Part shown: piece after piece, positions 7,636 to 15,200 of the stretch
How positions within the stretch are numbered: position 1 is the stretch's first letter
Layout of the letters: every line of letters begins with the position of its first letter
From: Bacteroidia bacterium
GTDB taxonomy: Bacteria > Bacteroidota > Bacteroidia > Bacteroidales > Dysgonomonadaceae
Assembly: GCA_025999435.1 (NCBI GenBank)
Contig: BNXH01000033.1
Coordinates: forward strand, 1 to 18,647
Direction: 5' to 3'
DNA length: 18,647 nt
The notes under the pieces: model-generated
What the model was told of the DNA's origin: nothing
The model's input: the letters and a program-made list of their open reading frames with translations, nothing else
Database searches by the model: none
Position numbers and translations under genes: made by a program

Positions 7636-8089
7636 CTAATGTTATATTTGATAATACCTGATTCACCCATTCATTTGCTTCTTTGTTTTTCTTTTCACCG
7701 AAAATCCGGTATAAAGATTTCAGTTTCTTTAATGGAATATTATTGAAGTGATCCACCTGTGCTGCGTTGGCTGCAATCGCTTTCACATACTTCATGGATG
7801 GCTTTGTGCCTTTCCATGATAAGAAGGAAAACAGAACGGCAATCAACCGTTTGCGTGAAGCATCTAAATCATTGAATGATTCAGCCACCAATGCACGTTT
7901 CATTTGTATATATTTTGCAGGATGACTTTTGTATAAGTCAGACAGGCTGTCTGTCAGTCCATCTGTATATTCCAGGATGATGCCTGATCTGATCACCTTT
8001 GCAAATTCTTTGTTGTAGCCTTCCAGGTTGTTCACATAAGCAAAAAACCAGGCATGTGGATTATGCTGTTTTATTGTATCTTTTTTCAT
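7592..8089 (-). CDS. Hypothetical phage protein, 165 aa
   Basis: A helical, basic protein starting MKKDTIKQHNPHAWFFAYV, with a Leu/Ser-rich middle (IILEYTDGLTDSLSDLYKS) and KRLIAVLFSFLSWKGT at about 80-95. The C-terminus ends NQRGGTTD. No signal peptide or clear transmembrane span is visible. It overlaps the methyltransferase 3' end by 29 bp and the next gene by 44 bp, so it is an ordinary operon member rather than an orphan frame. I cannot assign a function. Confidence 0.75.
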   Translation of the reverse strand: MKKDTIKQHNPHAWFFAYVNNLEGYNKEFAKVIRSGIILEYTDGLTDSLSDLYKSHPAKYIQMKRALVAESFNDLDASRKRLIAVLFSFLSWKGTKPSMKYVKAIAANAAQVDHFNNIPLKKLKSLYRIFGEKKNKEANEWVNQVLSNITLDEETIDNQRGGTTD

Positions 8090-9159
8090 CTTCTAAATGT
8101 TTTATTATGTGACAGATAACATCAACAGTCCATCCATTTCCAAGCATTCTATATTGCTGTGTATCGGAACATTCCCATTTATACCATTCAGGAATAGTTT
8201 GAAGCCGTGAACACTCTGTTGGTGTTAATCTTCTTAATTTGAAATTATTTTTAGTTACTATCAGGTTGTTTTGCTCCCAACTGTTTGCAGTCATCGATGG
8301 TGATTTTTTTTTCATGGAATCCACCTTTGTTGAATCCACGTCCAATCTGTAATATTAAATCCATATCAGAATGATTGCCTGCTGAATGCGCACCAGCAGT
8401 AAAGCATGAAGCTTTTGATTGACATTTTTTCTTTTTCCCTTTGATGTCTAATTTTATAATGTCATAATTGTGTTTTTCAGACTGTGATGCACGACCACCA
8501 GTGCGTAATGTTTTACATTTCTCATTGATGTTCATTCCTTCAAAATCGAACTTTGGATTTTTGATGTAATATTTTTCAGGAACATCAGTTTCCAAAATAT
8601 CCTTCAATACAATACATTTATCAACAGGTTGTGGAATATCGGAATGTATTTCATTGAATAAACCGACCTTTTTGGTTTTTATATCTGTCCAATACCATCT
8701 GTTTCTATTCTGTGCGCTAACTAAATTTGAATTTATATTGACAGGATAAACACCACAATAATCACTTATCACTTTTAAGTGTGCTTTTTTCATATCCACA
8801 TTTTCAAGTAAGAACCTGACATTAGGATTGAATTGTCTGATATAGTTGAGTATATCAATAAAAGTGAAGAATAAAACACTGCGTGGATCATTGAATGCCA
8901 ATTGTTTCCCAGCATAACTGAATCCCTGATATGGACTGCCTGCAATGATCAGATCAATAGATTTCCAATCAATATCCCATGTCTGCCAGCATTCAACATT
9001 ACCAAGTTGAATTGTTTTAGGAAAATTCAATTGTGTTTGCATTATGGCATATTTATCAATCTCGGATGCAAAATATTTTTCAACCTTCATTCCAAGTTTT
9101 TTCAATGCTATCTGTCCACAACTCATTCCATCAAATAATGACAAAACCACTAATCCCAT
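8061..9159 (-). pseudogene. C5-cytosine DNA methyltransferase, frameshifted and lacking the catalytic cysteine
   Basis: The two open frames, 9159-8251 and 8345-8061, together make one Dcm-type enzyme. Motif I is LSLFDGMSCGQIAL (6-19), the ENV motif is at 119-121, and QNRNRW is motif VIII at 150-155. Motifs IX-X (LRRLTPTECSRLQ, LGNGWTVDVI) are in the second frame. The switch falls at an A9 run (plus-strand T at 8304-8312); eight A residues would join the frames. Motif IV reads GSPYQGFS instead of GSPCQGFS: Tyr77 replaces the cysteine that attacks the base, through a TGT-to-TAT change. The family normally methylates phage DNA against host restriction. With both lesions this copy cannot be a normal methyltransferase. 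It starts 2 bp after the ATPase stop. Confidence 0.9.
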
Positions 9160-9161
9160 AA

Positions 9162-9824
9162 TTATCCACCATGATATATTTCACATTTTTCTTCATCAAT
9201 CACCAGTTCACCACCACCGCCAAAACGTGATGTCACAATTGCCTTCAATCCAACTATGTGGAAAATCGTGTGTGCCATCTTCTTTGCGTGCTTTGCCAAT
9301 GCAGGTGCTGGTTCTTTTCTTTCTTCGTGTGCCACAAAAATGATCAGTTTGTTAGGCAATGCCTTTGTCAACCTTTTTTTGATCTCTGATGGCTTCATTT
9401 CGTCTGCATACATTGTCAGATTGTCGATCACTATAATGTTTGCACTGCGTTGCTTGCTGAATTTTCCAACAATACATTCCGGATCATCTTTGTCATCCAC
9501 ATTTGGATCATCACTGAACATGGGTAAATATTCATCCCATAGTATATCATCAGCAGTGGTGATGCCTGCACGCTTCATTGCAGCCTGGAAACTATCTTCC
9601 AATCCTTCCTCTGCTGATATGTAGTGGACACGTTCAAAACGTGCCAGTTCTTTCACCATTTTCAAAGTGAACCATGATTTGCCATTCTTTTCTGCACCAT
9701 ACACAATCCAACAACCTTTGATTGTAGCATTGCCAATGGCATCTTTCAATGCAGAAGGCAGCAATTCAACTGGCTTTCCTTTCCGTTTGTCAAATACATT
9801 TTTAGTTGTTTTACTGCGTGCCAT
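9162..9824 (-). CDS. RecA/AAA-fold phage ATPase, 220 aa
   Basis: Walker A is GAEKNGKS (43-50) and Walker B is IIVIDN (130-135). A third strand, KLIIFVAHEE (about 158-167), has the sensor position typical of RecA/RadA-like and AAA_24/AAA_25 phage ATPases. An acidic insert (DDPNVDDKDDPE) sits at 105-116. These proteins are often recombination mediators or helicase-like factors in phage replication modules. Which one this is cannot be told from sequence alone. The gene is packed in the early operon, 3 bp after the 60-aa gene and 2 bp before the methyltransferase. Confidence 0.8.
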   Translation of the reverse strand: MARSKTTKNVFDKRKGKPVELLPSALKDAIGNATIKGCWIVYGAEKNGKSWFTLKMVKELARFERVHYISAEEGLEDSFQAAMKRAGITTADDILWDEYLPMFSDDPNVDDKDDPECIVGKFSKQRSANIIVIDNLTMYADEMKPSEIKKRLTKALPNKLIIFVAHEERKEPAPALAKHAKKMAHTIFHIVGLKAIVTSRFGGGGELVIDEEKCEIYHGG

Positions 9825-9827
9825 ATA

Positions 9828-10010
9828 TCAAATCACTTCAATTGGTTCATCATCCCATGTCAAATTTTTCCCGGTCAATTTCTTGATTGTTCCTGCTGGC
9901 AAAGCATCGATATTGCCAACATCATCAAGCAACCATATATCTGTTGTCCTGATAGGTTTATATTCATACCTGCATTCAGAACCATCCAAATCAACTGCGT
10001 ACCATGCCAT
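9828..10010 (-). CDS. Small acidic hypothetical phage protein, 60 aa
   Basis: It starts MAWYAVDLDGSECRYEYKPIR and has a beta-rich, acidic sequence with WLLDDVGNIDALPAGTIKKLTG. The size, the start MAWYAVD and the tight spacing (11 bp after the MuB-like gene, 3 bp before the ATPase) make it a credible gene. The pattern resembles small adaptor-like proteins found in Bacteroides phages and elements, but I cannot name a family. Confidence 0.7.
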   Translation of the reverse strand: MAWYAVDLDGSECRYEYKPIRTTDIWLLDDVGNIDALPAGTIKKLTGKNLTWDDEPIEVI

Positions 10011-10021
10011 AATTCAATGTT

Positions 10022-10915
10022 TTATGCGTTATGTAATATCAATAAGGATTCTGCACGTCTAAGTCCTGAAATCGAACCATTGATGTCAACCAATGATTTC
10101 TTCACCAGTGTGTTCAGTTGGCTTTTGTCGGTGATGTTTGCAGAAAGCACATCACGAATCAATTTTTCATAGAAGGAATATTTTTCATGTTTTTCAGTTG
10201 GAACAATGGAACTGAGATTTTCAGAAAAGCGTGAAAACAGTTCAGCAAAATAATCTTTGTCTTTGCTCACACCTTTGGCAATCTTATTGCGCAAAGCATT
10301 AGCACCTACCATGTACCATCCACAAAAACCTTCTGTTGCATTCCAATATTCCTGAACCAATCCAAGTGCATCCTTTTCCAATGCACCAGCTTCATCCAGT
10401 TCCACCACTGGTTCATCCAGCAATGACAAATAATATTTGGTGTTTTCTTTGATCTCATAAATCTTTCCTTTCAGTTCCACACCAACAGCACGTGCCAACG
10501 CTTTGATCAGTTCATTTTTAGTTTTGCATTGGGTGCAATCCACATAAAAGCAGTTTTTCACTGTCTTTGATAAGTATTTCAATGTGAATGTTTTGCCAAT
10601 ACCACAATTGTCCACAAATATTCTGCTTTTTGAATGCTGTTTGCAGAACAACACCTCTTCACGTATCTGCATGAAAACATCTGTTTCAACTGGATTCCAT
10701 TTGCGATCACTCAACGACACACGCAATTCACGTCCTAAACGCAACCAATCACTGTTTGACAATAGTTTTTCACGTTCACCTTTTTGCAATCTGCTGAAAA
10801 CAGAAGGGTTGATGTCCATTGACCGTGCAAACTGTGCATCTGATCCACCAAAATTGTCACGTTGTGCCAATAATTCCTTCACAACTGCATCTTTGAATAG
10901 GTTTGTAATTTCCAT
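10022..10915 (-). CDS. MuB-like ATP-dependent target-selection protein, 297 aa
   Basis: MuB binds DNA, hydrolyses ATP, delivers target DNA to the MuA transposase and protects phage DNA from self-insertion. Residues 1-70 hold a helix-turn-helix (SDAQFARSMDINPSVFSRLQKGE), as in MuB. Walker A is VDNCGIGKT (101-109), with Asp in place of the usual first Gly, and Walker B is VVELDEAG (170-177). The segment GWYMVGANALRNKI near 205-218 resembles the MuB/AAA_22 sensor region. It lies 27 bp after the transposase stop, the Mu A-B order. The ATPase appears intact. Confidence 0.88.
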   Translation of the reverse strand: MEITNLFKDAVVKELLAQRDNFGGSDAQFARSMDINPSVFSRLQKGEREKLLSNSDWLRLGRELRVSLSDRKWNPVETDVFMQIREEVLFCKQHSKSRIFVDNCGIGKTFTLKYLSKTVKNCFYVDCTQCKTKNELIKALARAVGVELKGKIYEIKENTKYYLSLLDEPVVELDEAGALEKDALGLVQEYWNATEGFCGWYMVGANALRNKIAKGVSKDKDYFAELFSRFSENLSSIVPTEKHEKYSFYEKLIRDVLSANITDKSQLNTLVKKSLVDINGSISGLRRAESLLILHNA

Positions 10916-10942
10916 AATCTTATATTTTTGTTATTTTATTAT

Positions 10943-13017
10943 TTACCAGTTAGTTATTAATGATTTATTGAATGATTTTTCACCACCAGTCAGTTGTTCG
11001 GTGTTGACCATCATTGGTTCATCACCATCCACATTTGCCAGCACTTTGGCAGGTTCTGTTGATGGCACATAGTTGTTCAATCCTGGAATCTGAAAGTTGT
11101 TGTTAATGGTCACAGGTCGGTTGTCAATCATTGTGATCTTTTCCAATCCGCTCTTTTGCCTACGTCCAAAACTGTCAATTGTATTTGTGTATTTCGACAT
11201 CAATTCACGGTTGATCATATCTTCTTTGGTTTGCTCAATCCTTGCACGGTTGTAGCCTGGTTGTTCAATCGCTTCACAGATGAACTGATCACCAATGTAG
11301 ATGTGTGCTTTCAGCACTTCACCAAAATTGTCATCCAGCCAATAAATGTCCACATCACGTCCTTCAACCTGCATCATCATATTGATCAGCTTGTCACCTG
11401 TGCAGATCACACCATCCAATCCCAAAAGGAATTTTGAACGTCTGAAATTCATTATTCCGGCATTCACTGATGATGATTCCTTCATTCCTAAATATGGAAG
11501 GATGCCATGATAGTTGATAGGTCTTAAATTTGGATTTTGCATTGCCAGGAACACATCCCAACGGCTCATGCCTTTGATTTTACTGTGTTCTGTATTGTTC
11601 CAGGTCTGAATGTCGTGCAAACATCCCTGTACTATTTCATCATAGGGAATTAGTGTTTTTTTGTCGGTGCGTGCCTGGTTCGCTTCACTTATGGCAAACG
11701 GACGTGCCAACCAGCCTTCACGCTTCTTTTCATATTGGTATCTCAAAGGTCTGTAATATTGCTCAATACGCTTTCCACGTGCGTTGTTTGCTTCTATACG
11801 CACATATTGGAACATGTTGCCTTCTTTCAAGAATGTATCTTTGAAACTGGCATTTAGGTTCAATTCACCTTCCAGTTCTGCTGGCAACGGCAAATTCCAT
11901 TGTGCATAATTGCGCACCATCTGTCTGTAAAACTCTGTGATGATACCTGCTTTGTCTTTGCCCCAAACCCAGCATGTGAATGCTTCTGATCCCAAATCAA
12001 TGCCATTATAGAACCACATACGTGTTCCAGGCAGATATTCAAATACTGGCTGTCTGTCATCAATAGAAATAATTGAACTGGCAAATTTTGGTTGCAATAG
12101 TCGGTGATAAGGTTTGAACAAAGCCATGTATTTCTGTCTGTCACCACTACGTGCCAGGAATGTTCCAATCTTATTTTCCCATTTTGATAGATGATTCCAA
12201 ACAGTTGCAACACTCAATCTGCTGAACTCCTTTGGATCATATATTTCACCAGTTTCTTCATTGATCACTTCAACATAACCGGAAACAAAACCATCATAAG
12301 TCTGTGCAACTTCTGCATAAGTCGGTTTGTGATCTATTCCGGCAAACATATAATTCAGCAATTCAATGTGCCTGTCATCCACTTTCAGCGCATTGGTTTT
12401 TCTATATCCTTTGTGAATAAGGCACTTATATCCGTTTTTCTTATAGTCGTTGTATTTTTCACGCAACCTGCGTTCATTTTCCGGCAAAGTGTGTCCGGTT
12501 TGTTCTCTGAACCAGTTGCTGTCATCTGCTAATGTTTGCCATATATCATTGACCTTTCCACGCAATTCTTTGCGCATTTTATAACGATCTTTATATGTTT
12601 TTTCAATAGCATTTAAAACAGAAGCATTGATTGTGTATTCATCAATTTTTGCACGCTCCAAACTGGTTTGATCATCAAATTTGAAACGAGTATAAAAGTC
12701 AAATGCAGCCATATCACGTTCAAAAAAACGTTCTATTGTTTTTTGAATGGTCACTTTTGGAGCTTCACCCCAAATGGCAACAATTGCTTCCTGCCATTTC
12801 AATGGCAATGAATCAAAAGAAACCAGCATTGGTGTTCCTGGTGCTTGTAATCGAATACGTGTGATCTGTCCACGATCAATCCGTTTTACAAATCCACTAT
12901 AAGATATGAAGCACAAACTATCTTCATGTGCTTCATATCTTTTATCACCAGCGAATAAAAAACGCCCCTGAACGCCTAAAACGTTATTGTGATATTCATA
13001 TGGACTTTTTTTTTCAT
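10943..13017 (-). CDS. MuA-type DDE transposase, start out of frame at an A9 run
   Basis: The main open frame (12916-10943, 657 aa) has only a TTG start. Its reading frame stays open upstream, and 34 further codons resemble a normal MuA N-terminus (NVLGVQGRFLFAGDKRYEAHEDS) leading to an ATG at 13017. One base is missing: ATG is followed by nine A (13006-13014), and ten, or a -1 slip, would join the frames into about 691 aa. In the 657-aa numbering, the N-terminal winged-helix part is 1-50, helical DNA-binding domains span 60-250, and the catalytic core 280-450 holds Asp286/287 (SIDDRQ). At the second acidic position I see Glu375 (IEANNARG) rather than Asp. Glu411 follows 36 residues later, the D35E spacing. 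The C-terminal beta domain is 470-560. It drives integration and replicative transposition. The TTG start could be artefact. Confidence 0.85.
13006..13014 (-). promoter_or_regulatory. A9 slippery run directly after the transposase ATG
   Basis: On the minus strand the ATG at 13017-13015 is followed by nine A then GTCC. Zero frame reads M-K-K-K-V-H and stops after 13 codons. A -1 ribosomal slip or one extra A from polymerase slippage gives M-K-K-K-S-P-Y and continues into the full transposase. The run is seen directly; slippage is inference. Confidence 0.55.
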
Positions 13018-13037
13018 AACTTCATTTTTGCTTTTTG

Positions 13038-13134
13038 TGGATGTGTCAGGATTCGAACCTGCATCAGTTAATTTCTTTGCGAGAAACCCCAATAGGGAGA
13101 TCAACCCCTAAGACAACCAGTCTATTTCACACCC
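13038..13134 (-). tRNA. tRNA-like structure with long variable arm, unusual or degenerate
   Basis: On the minus strand a 7-bp acceptor stem forms between GGGTGTG (13134-13128) and CACATCC (13045-13039), with one G-U, followed by discriminator A. The T-arm is canonical: TTCGAAT loop (13057-13051) on a stem of four pairs plus one mismatch. A D-arm-like hairpin is AGAC-TGGTT-GTCT. The anticodon-like stem TAGGG/CCCTA closes an 8-nt loop GTTGATCT, one base longer than normal. The variable arm TTTCT-CGCAA-AGAAA is long, as in class II tRNAs (Ser, Leu, Tyr). Odd points are the 97-nt length, no U8, the short D-loop and an ambiguous anticodon (GAT or TGA). No CCA is encoded. It starts 6 bp after the 48-aa gene and ends 20 bp before the transposase ATG, inside the early transcript. 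Confidence 0.6.
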
Positions 13135-13140
13135 TGTTGC

Positions 13141-13287
13141 TTATCTTTCATTGAAATGTTTTTTCACCGGATGACACGGAATGAACATGTAGTTGTCATC
13201 AGTCATGCCCCAATAAATTGCTGTTACTGTCTTGTTTTGGTCAGTGTATTTGTACACATCACCAAACTTCAATTGTGTTGTTGTCAT
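13141..13287 (-). CDS. Small phage early protein, 48 aa
   Basis: The gene starts with an ATG overlapping the Ner-like stop codon in ATGA and ends 6 bp before the tRNA-like structure. The product, beginning MTTTQLKFGDVYKYTD, contains a two-strand pattern (TVTAIYWGMTDDNYMFIPC) and a basic tail VKKHFNER. The 4-bp overlap, the codon use matching its neighbours and the compact beta-type sequence make it a likely real gene. No family is recognised. It may be a small regulatory protein, given its place directly after the early regulator. Confidence 0.7.
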   Translation of the reverse strand: MTTTQLKFGDVYKYTDQNKTVTAIYWGMTDDNYMFIPCHPVKKHFNER

Positions 13288-13487
13288 GCTTCAATAAGTG
13301 TTTCACGTTGTAGAATATCATACATGTCAATTGCATCTTTCATGATTTTTTGCGACAATTCGGTATTTCGCTCCTTATCACCTTTCATTACTTCACGCAC
13401 ATAGGTGTTCGAACACTTATATTTCCGTGCAATAGCATCAATTTTTAAATCTTTAATTTCTTCACTTGTGAAAGTTTTTGTTTCCAT
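13284..13487 (-). CDS. Ner/Cro-like early regulator, 67 aa
   Basis: This is the first gene of the leftward early operon. It carries a predicted helix-turn-helix at about 12-32 (IKDLKIDAIARKYKCSNTYVREVMKG), followed by an acidic amphipathic helix that ends the protein. Mu Ner and lambda Cro analogues occupy this place: a small DNA-binding protein divergent from the repressor that turns down both promoters during lytic growth. The family match rests on size, position and the HTH pattern, not on a specific motif. Its stop overlaps the next start by 4 bp. The early promoter and the operator palindrome lie 50-80 bp upstream. Confidence 0.78.
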   Translation of the reverse strand: METKTFTSEEIKDLKIDAIARKYKCSNTYVREVMKGDKERNTELSQKIMKDAIDMYDILQRETLIEA

Positions 13488-13512
13488 GTTTAAAACTATT
13501 TGGTTTATATTC

Positions 13513-13520
13513 TATCTTTG
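13513..13520 (+). promoter_or_regulatory. Rightward promoter -7 box for the repressor gene
   Basis: TATCTTTG matches the Bacteroidota -7 consensus TAnnTTTG and lies 67 bp before the repressor ATG. A TTTA at about 20 bp upstream is a weak -33 match. Together with the leftward -7 box at 13536-13543 it forms an inverted repeat, so the two promoters overlap. Confidence 0.55.
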
Positions 13521-13535
13521 CTTTAATCTTTGCAA

Positions 13536-13568
13536 CAAAGATATTGATAATTATCAATGAAAAACAAA
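13536..13568 (-). promoter_or_regulatory. Leftward early promoter (PE), near-consensus Bacteroidota type
   Basis: Read on the minus strand, TTTG (13568-13565) is followed by 21 bp and then TATCTTTG (13543-13536). This fits TTTG-N19-21-TAnnTTTG. It would drive the Ner-like gene, whose ATG is 50 bp downstream, and the whole early operon. Confidence 0.7.
13543..13558. promoter_or_regulatory. Operator: 16-bp perfect palindrome in the early promoter
   Basis: ATTGATAATTATCAAT is a perfect palindrome exactly between the -33 and -7 boxes of the leftward promoter and just downstream of the rightward -7 box. A bound repressor dimer would block the early operon. A near copy (TGATAATTATCA, 13727-13738) lies within the repressor coding region. 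Binding by this repressor is inferred. Confidence 0.65.
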
Positions 13569-13586
13569 TAAATCAAGATAAAAATC

Positions 13587-14234
13587 ATGACAGATAAAGA
13601 AAAACTTATTAAGTATCTTGAATATAAAGGAATTAGTAAGAATCAATTTTATACAAAAACAGGCTTTTCAGTTGGCTTTTTGGATAAAGGGAGTAGTTTG
13701 GGAGTAGATAAATTGAAAATAGTCATTGATAATTATCATGATTTGAACCTTGATTGGTTTTTCTATGATGATAGTGAAATGCTAAAATCAGAAGATAATG
13801 CACATATATTGCCTTTAGAAATAGAAAAAAAAGAATATAAAGAAGAAACACGCCCACGCATTCCAATGGATGCAGCAGCAGGATCACTCACTGCTGCTGA
13901 TGGCATTACTATTGATGATTGTGAACAATTGCCAGTTATAAAAGCATTTGCACGGTATGATTTCACCATATTTGCACGTGGTGACAGCATGTTTCCTGAA
14001 TATCATTCAGGTGATGAACTGGCATGTTTATACGTTAAGAACACAACATTCATTCAGTGGGGGTGTTGCCATGTATTAGATACAATACAGGGTATTGTTG
14101 TAAAACGTATTTATGATGATGGTGAATATATATTGTGTAAATCCGAAAATTCAGAATTATTCAAAGATTTCAGAATACACAAAACAGAAGTCTATAATAT
14201 AGCATTAGTGATTGGACTGGTACGCAGATATTAA
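13587..14234 (+). CDS. Phage repressor with LexA/CI-type S24 self-cleavage domain, 215 aa
   Basis: It maintains lysogeny by repressing the early operon. Residues 5-60 form a lambda-CI-like DNA-binding domain (ISKNQFYTKTGFSVGFLDKG). A charged linker (65-92) leads to the S24 domain. The Ala98-Gly99 cleavage site (DAAAGS), nucleophile Ser134 (GDSMFPEY) and general base Lys173 (IVVKRIYDD) are all present, so RecA-stimulated self-cleavage after DNA damage is expected. It is transcribed away from the early operon. The palindromic operator is 29-44 bp upstream and a second near copy lies in codons 46-51, which would allow autoregulation. The gene looks intact. Confidence 0.92.
   Translation: MTDKEKLIKYLEYKGISKNQFYTKTGFSVGFLDKGSSLGVDKLKIVIDNYHDLNLDWFFYDDSEMLKSEDNAHILPLEIEKKEYKEETRPRIPMDAAAGSLTAADGITIDDCEQLPVIKAFARYDFTIFARGDSMFPEYHSGDELACLYVKNTTFIQWGCCHVLDTIQGIVVKRIYDDGEYILCKSENSELFKDFRIHKTEVYNIALVIGLVRRY
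13727..13738. promoter_or_regulatory. Second operator-like palindrome inside the repressor gene
   Basis: TGATAATTATCA repeats 12 of 16 central bases of the operator at 13543-13558; with the left flank, 15 bases match (ATTGATAATTATCAT). It lies 184 bp downstream of the first site. Chance occurrence in AT-rich coding sequence is possible, but the exact core match supports a repression loop or roadblock. Confidence 0.5.
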
Positions 14235-14248
14235 TACAATTCAATTAT

Positions 14249-14732
14249 ATGGAAAAGAAAAAATTACCTAAAGGATGCAGCATTGCTGTTGGTGTCATTG
14301 TTGTGATATTTGCTATTTATATAGCCGTTAAATTGGTTTCGTGGGTGAAATCTCCTGTTGAATCAACTAATATAGATTTTTCACAACAGTGGTCTTCCAT
14401 AACCTATGTAAGAAAGGAGTGACTTTCTTATAAAAGCCATTGAAAGCAAATCATTTGTTAATGCAACAGAAGCCGAACATGCTGTGCGTGAAGCCATAAA
14501 AAAAGAATTACGCAATCCAAAAACGGTTTCATTTATTTGGTCACCAACGATATATAATAATGCACCTAATGTGGTTGAAGCTGATTCAGGTTGGATGTAT
14601 GTTCCATTTAAGTGTAATGCTAAAAATGATTTTGGAGTGGAAAAGGAAATAATGGGATCGGTCACATACAAATATGTACCTGAAACAAATTCTTTAGCCA
14701 TTCACCGATGGGATGTGAACCAAAACAACTAA
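14249..14732 (+). pseudogene. Membrane-anchored phage protein, split by a frame change
   Basis: The first frame (14249-14422, 57 aa) begins MEKKKLPKGCSIAVGVIVVIF, a single N-terminal membrane segment (about 10-28), and ends at TGA. The second frame is open from 14412 and continues SDFLIKAIESKSFVNATEAEHAVREAIKKEL to NQNN at 14732, a soluble domain without its own ATG (only a GTG at 14484). A +1 shift in 14412-14422 joins them into one anchored protein of about 160 aa. No homopolymer lies at the join. The gene follows the repressor by 14 bp and probably shares its transcript, so it may be a lysogeny-expressed protein, such as superinfection exclusion. That role is a guess from position. Two separate genes are possible, as AAAGGAG precedes the second frame. 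Confidence 0.6.
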
Positions 14733-15133
14733 AACGAACGCACACATACATTTTTAATATAGTTCTTTTGTTTATTTATACATAATCGCCTAAATAACAG
14801 CTATATGTGCAAATATAATTTAGGTGTATATGTTAGATTATAGGTTAAAACTCAAAGTAAAACATTGGCTTTTGACTGCATTTATAGTCATTATTGGTTT
14901 AATCTATATGTGTTTTTATCTCGCTTTTTGTCCACCTGTTGTCCACCAGTGTGTCCGTCTGTGCTGTTTTTTGATACTTTTTCAGGCTATTTTAGACATA
15001 AATTGGCTATGAAGCAGAAGCCATTGAATGCACTTTAAATGACTTTTACATCCGGTTTAAATAGTAATTAAATGCCTATTTTAGCGTAGTTTCAGCCGTT
15101 TTCGGCTATATTTGTAGGGTGGTCTACAAAAAA

Positions 15134-15155
15134 GGTGCATAATAGCACCCCTTTT
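15134..15155 (+). terminator. Weak terminator hairpin downstream of repressor-side genes
   Basis: GGTGC (15134-15138) pairs with GCACC (15145-15149) over a 6-nt loop, preceded by AAAAAA and followed by CCTTTT. It could end rightward transcription before the phage end. The short stem keeps confidence low. Confidence 0.35.
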
Positions 15156-15200
15156 CATATTGCAGTCACCATGCAATCCACATAAAATGTACAATTCATT

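Noticed and set aside
14824..15012. 62-codon hydrophobic frame in the phage end region
   Set aside because: AT-rich sequence easily gives a hydrophobic frame; it lacks a ribosome-binding site, neighbours or family resemblance.
15094..15107. AGCCG-TTTT-CGGCT hairpin considered as terminator
   Set aside because: Only five pairs and no clean T-run after it, so not called as a separate terminator.
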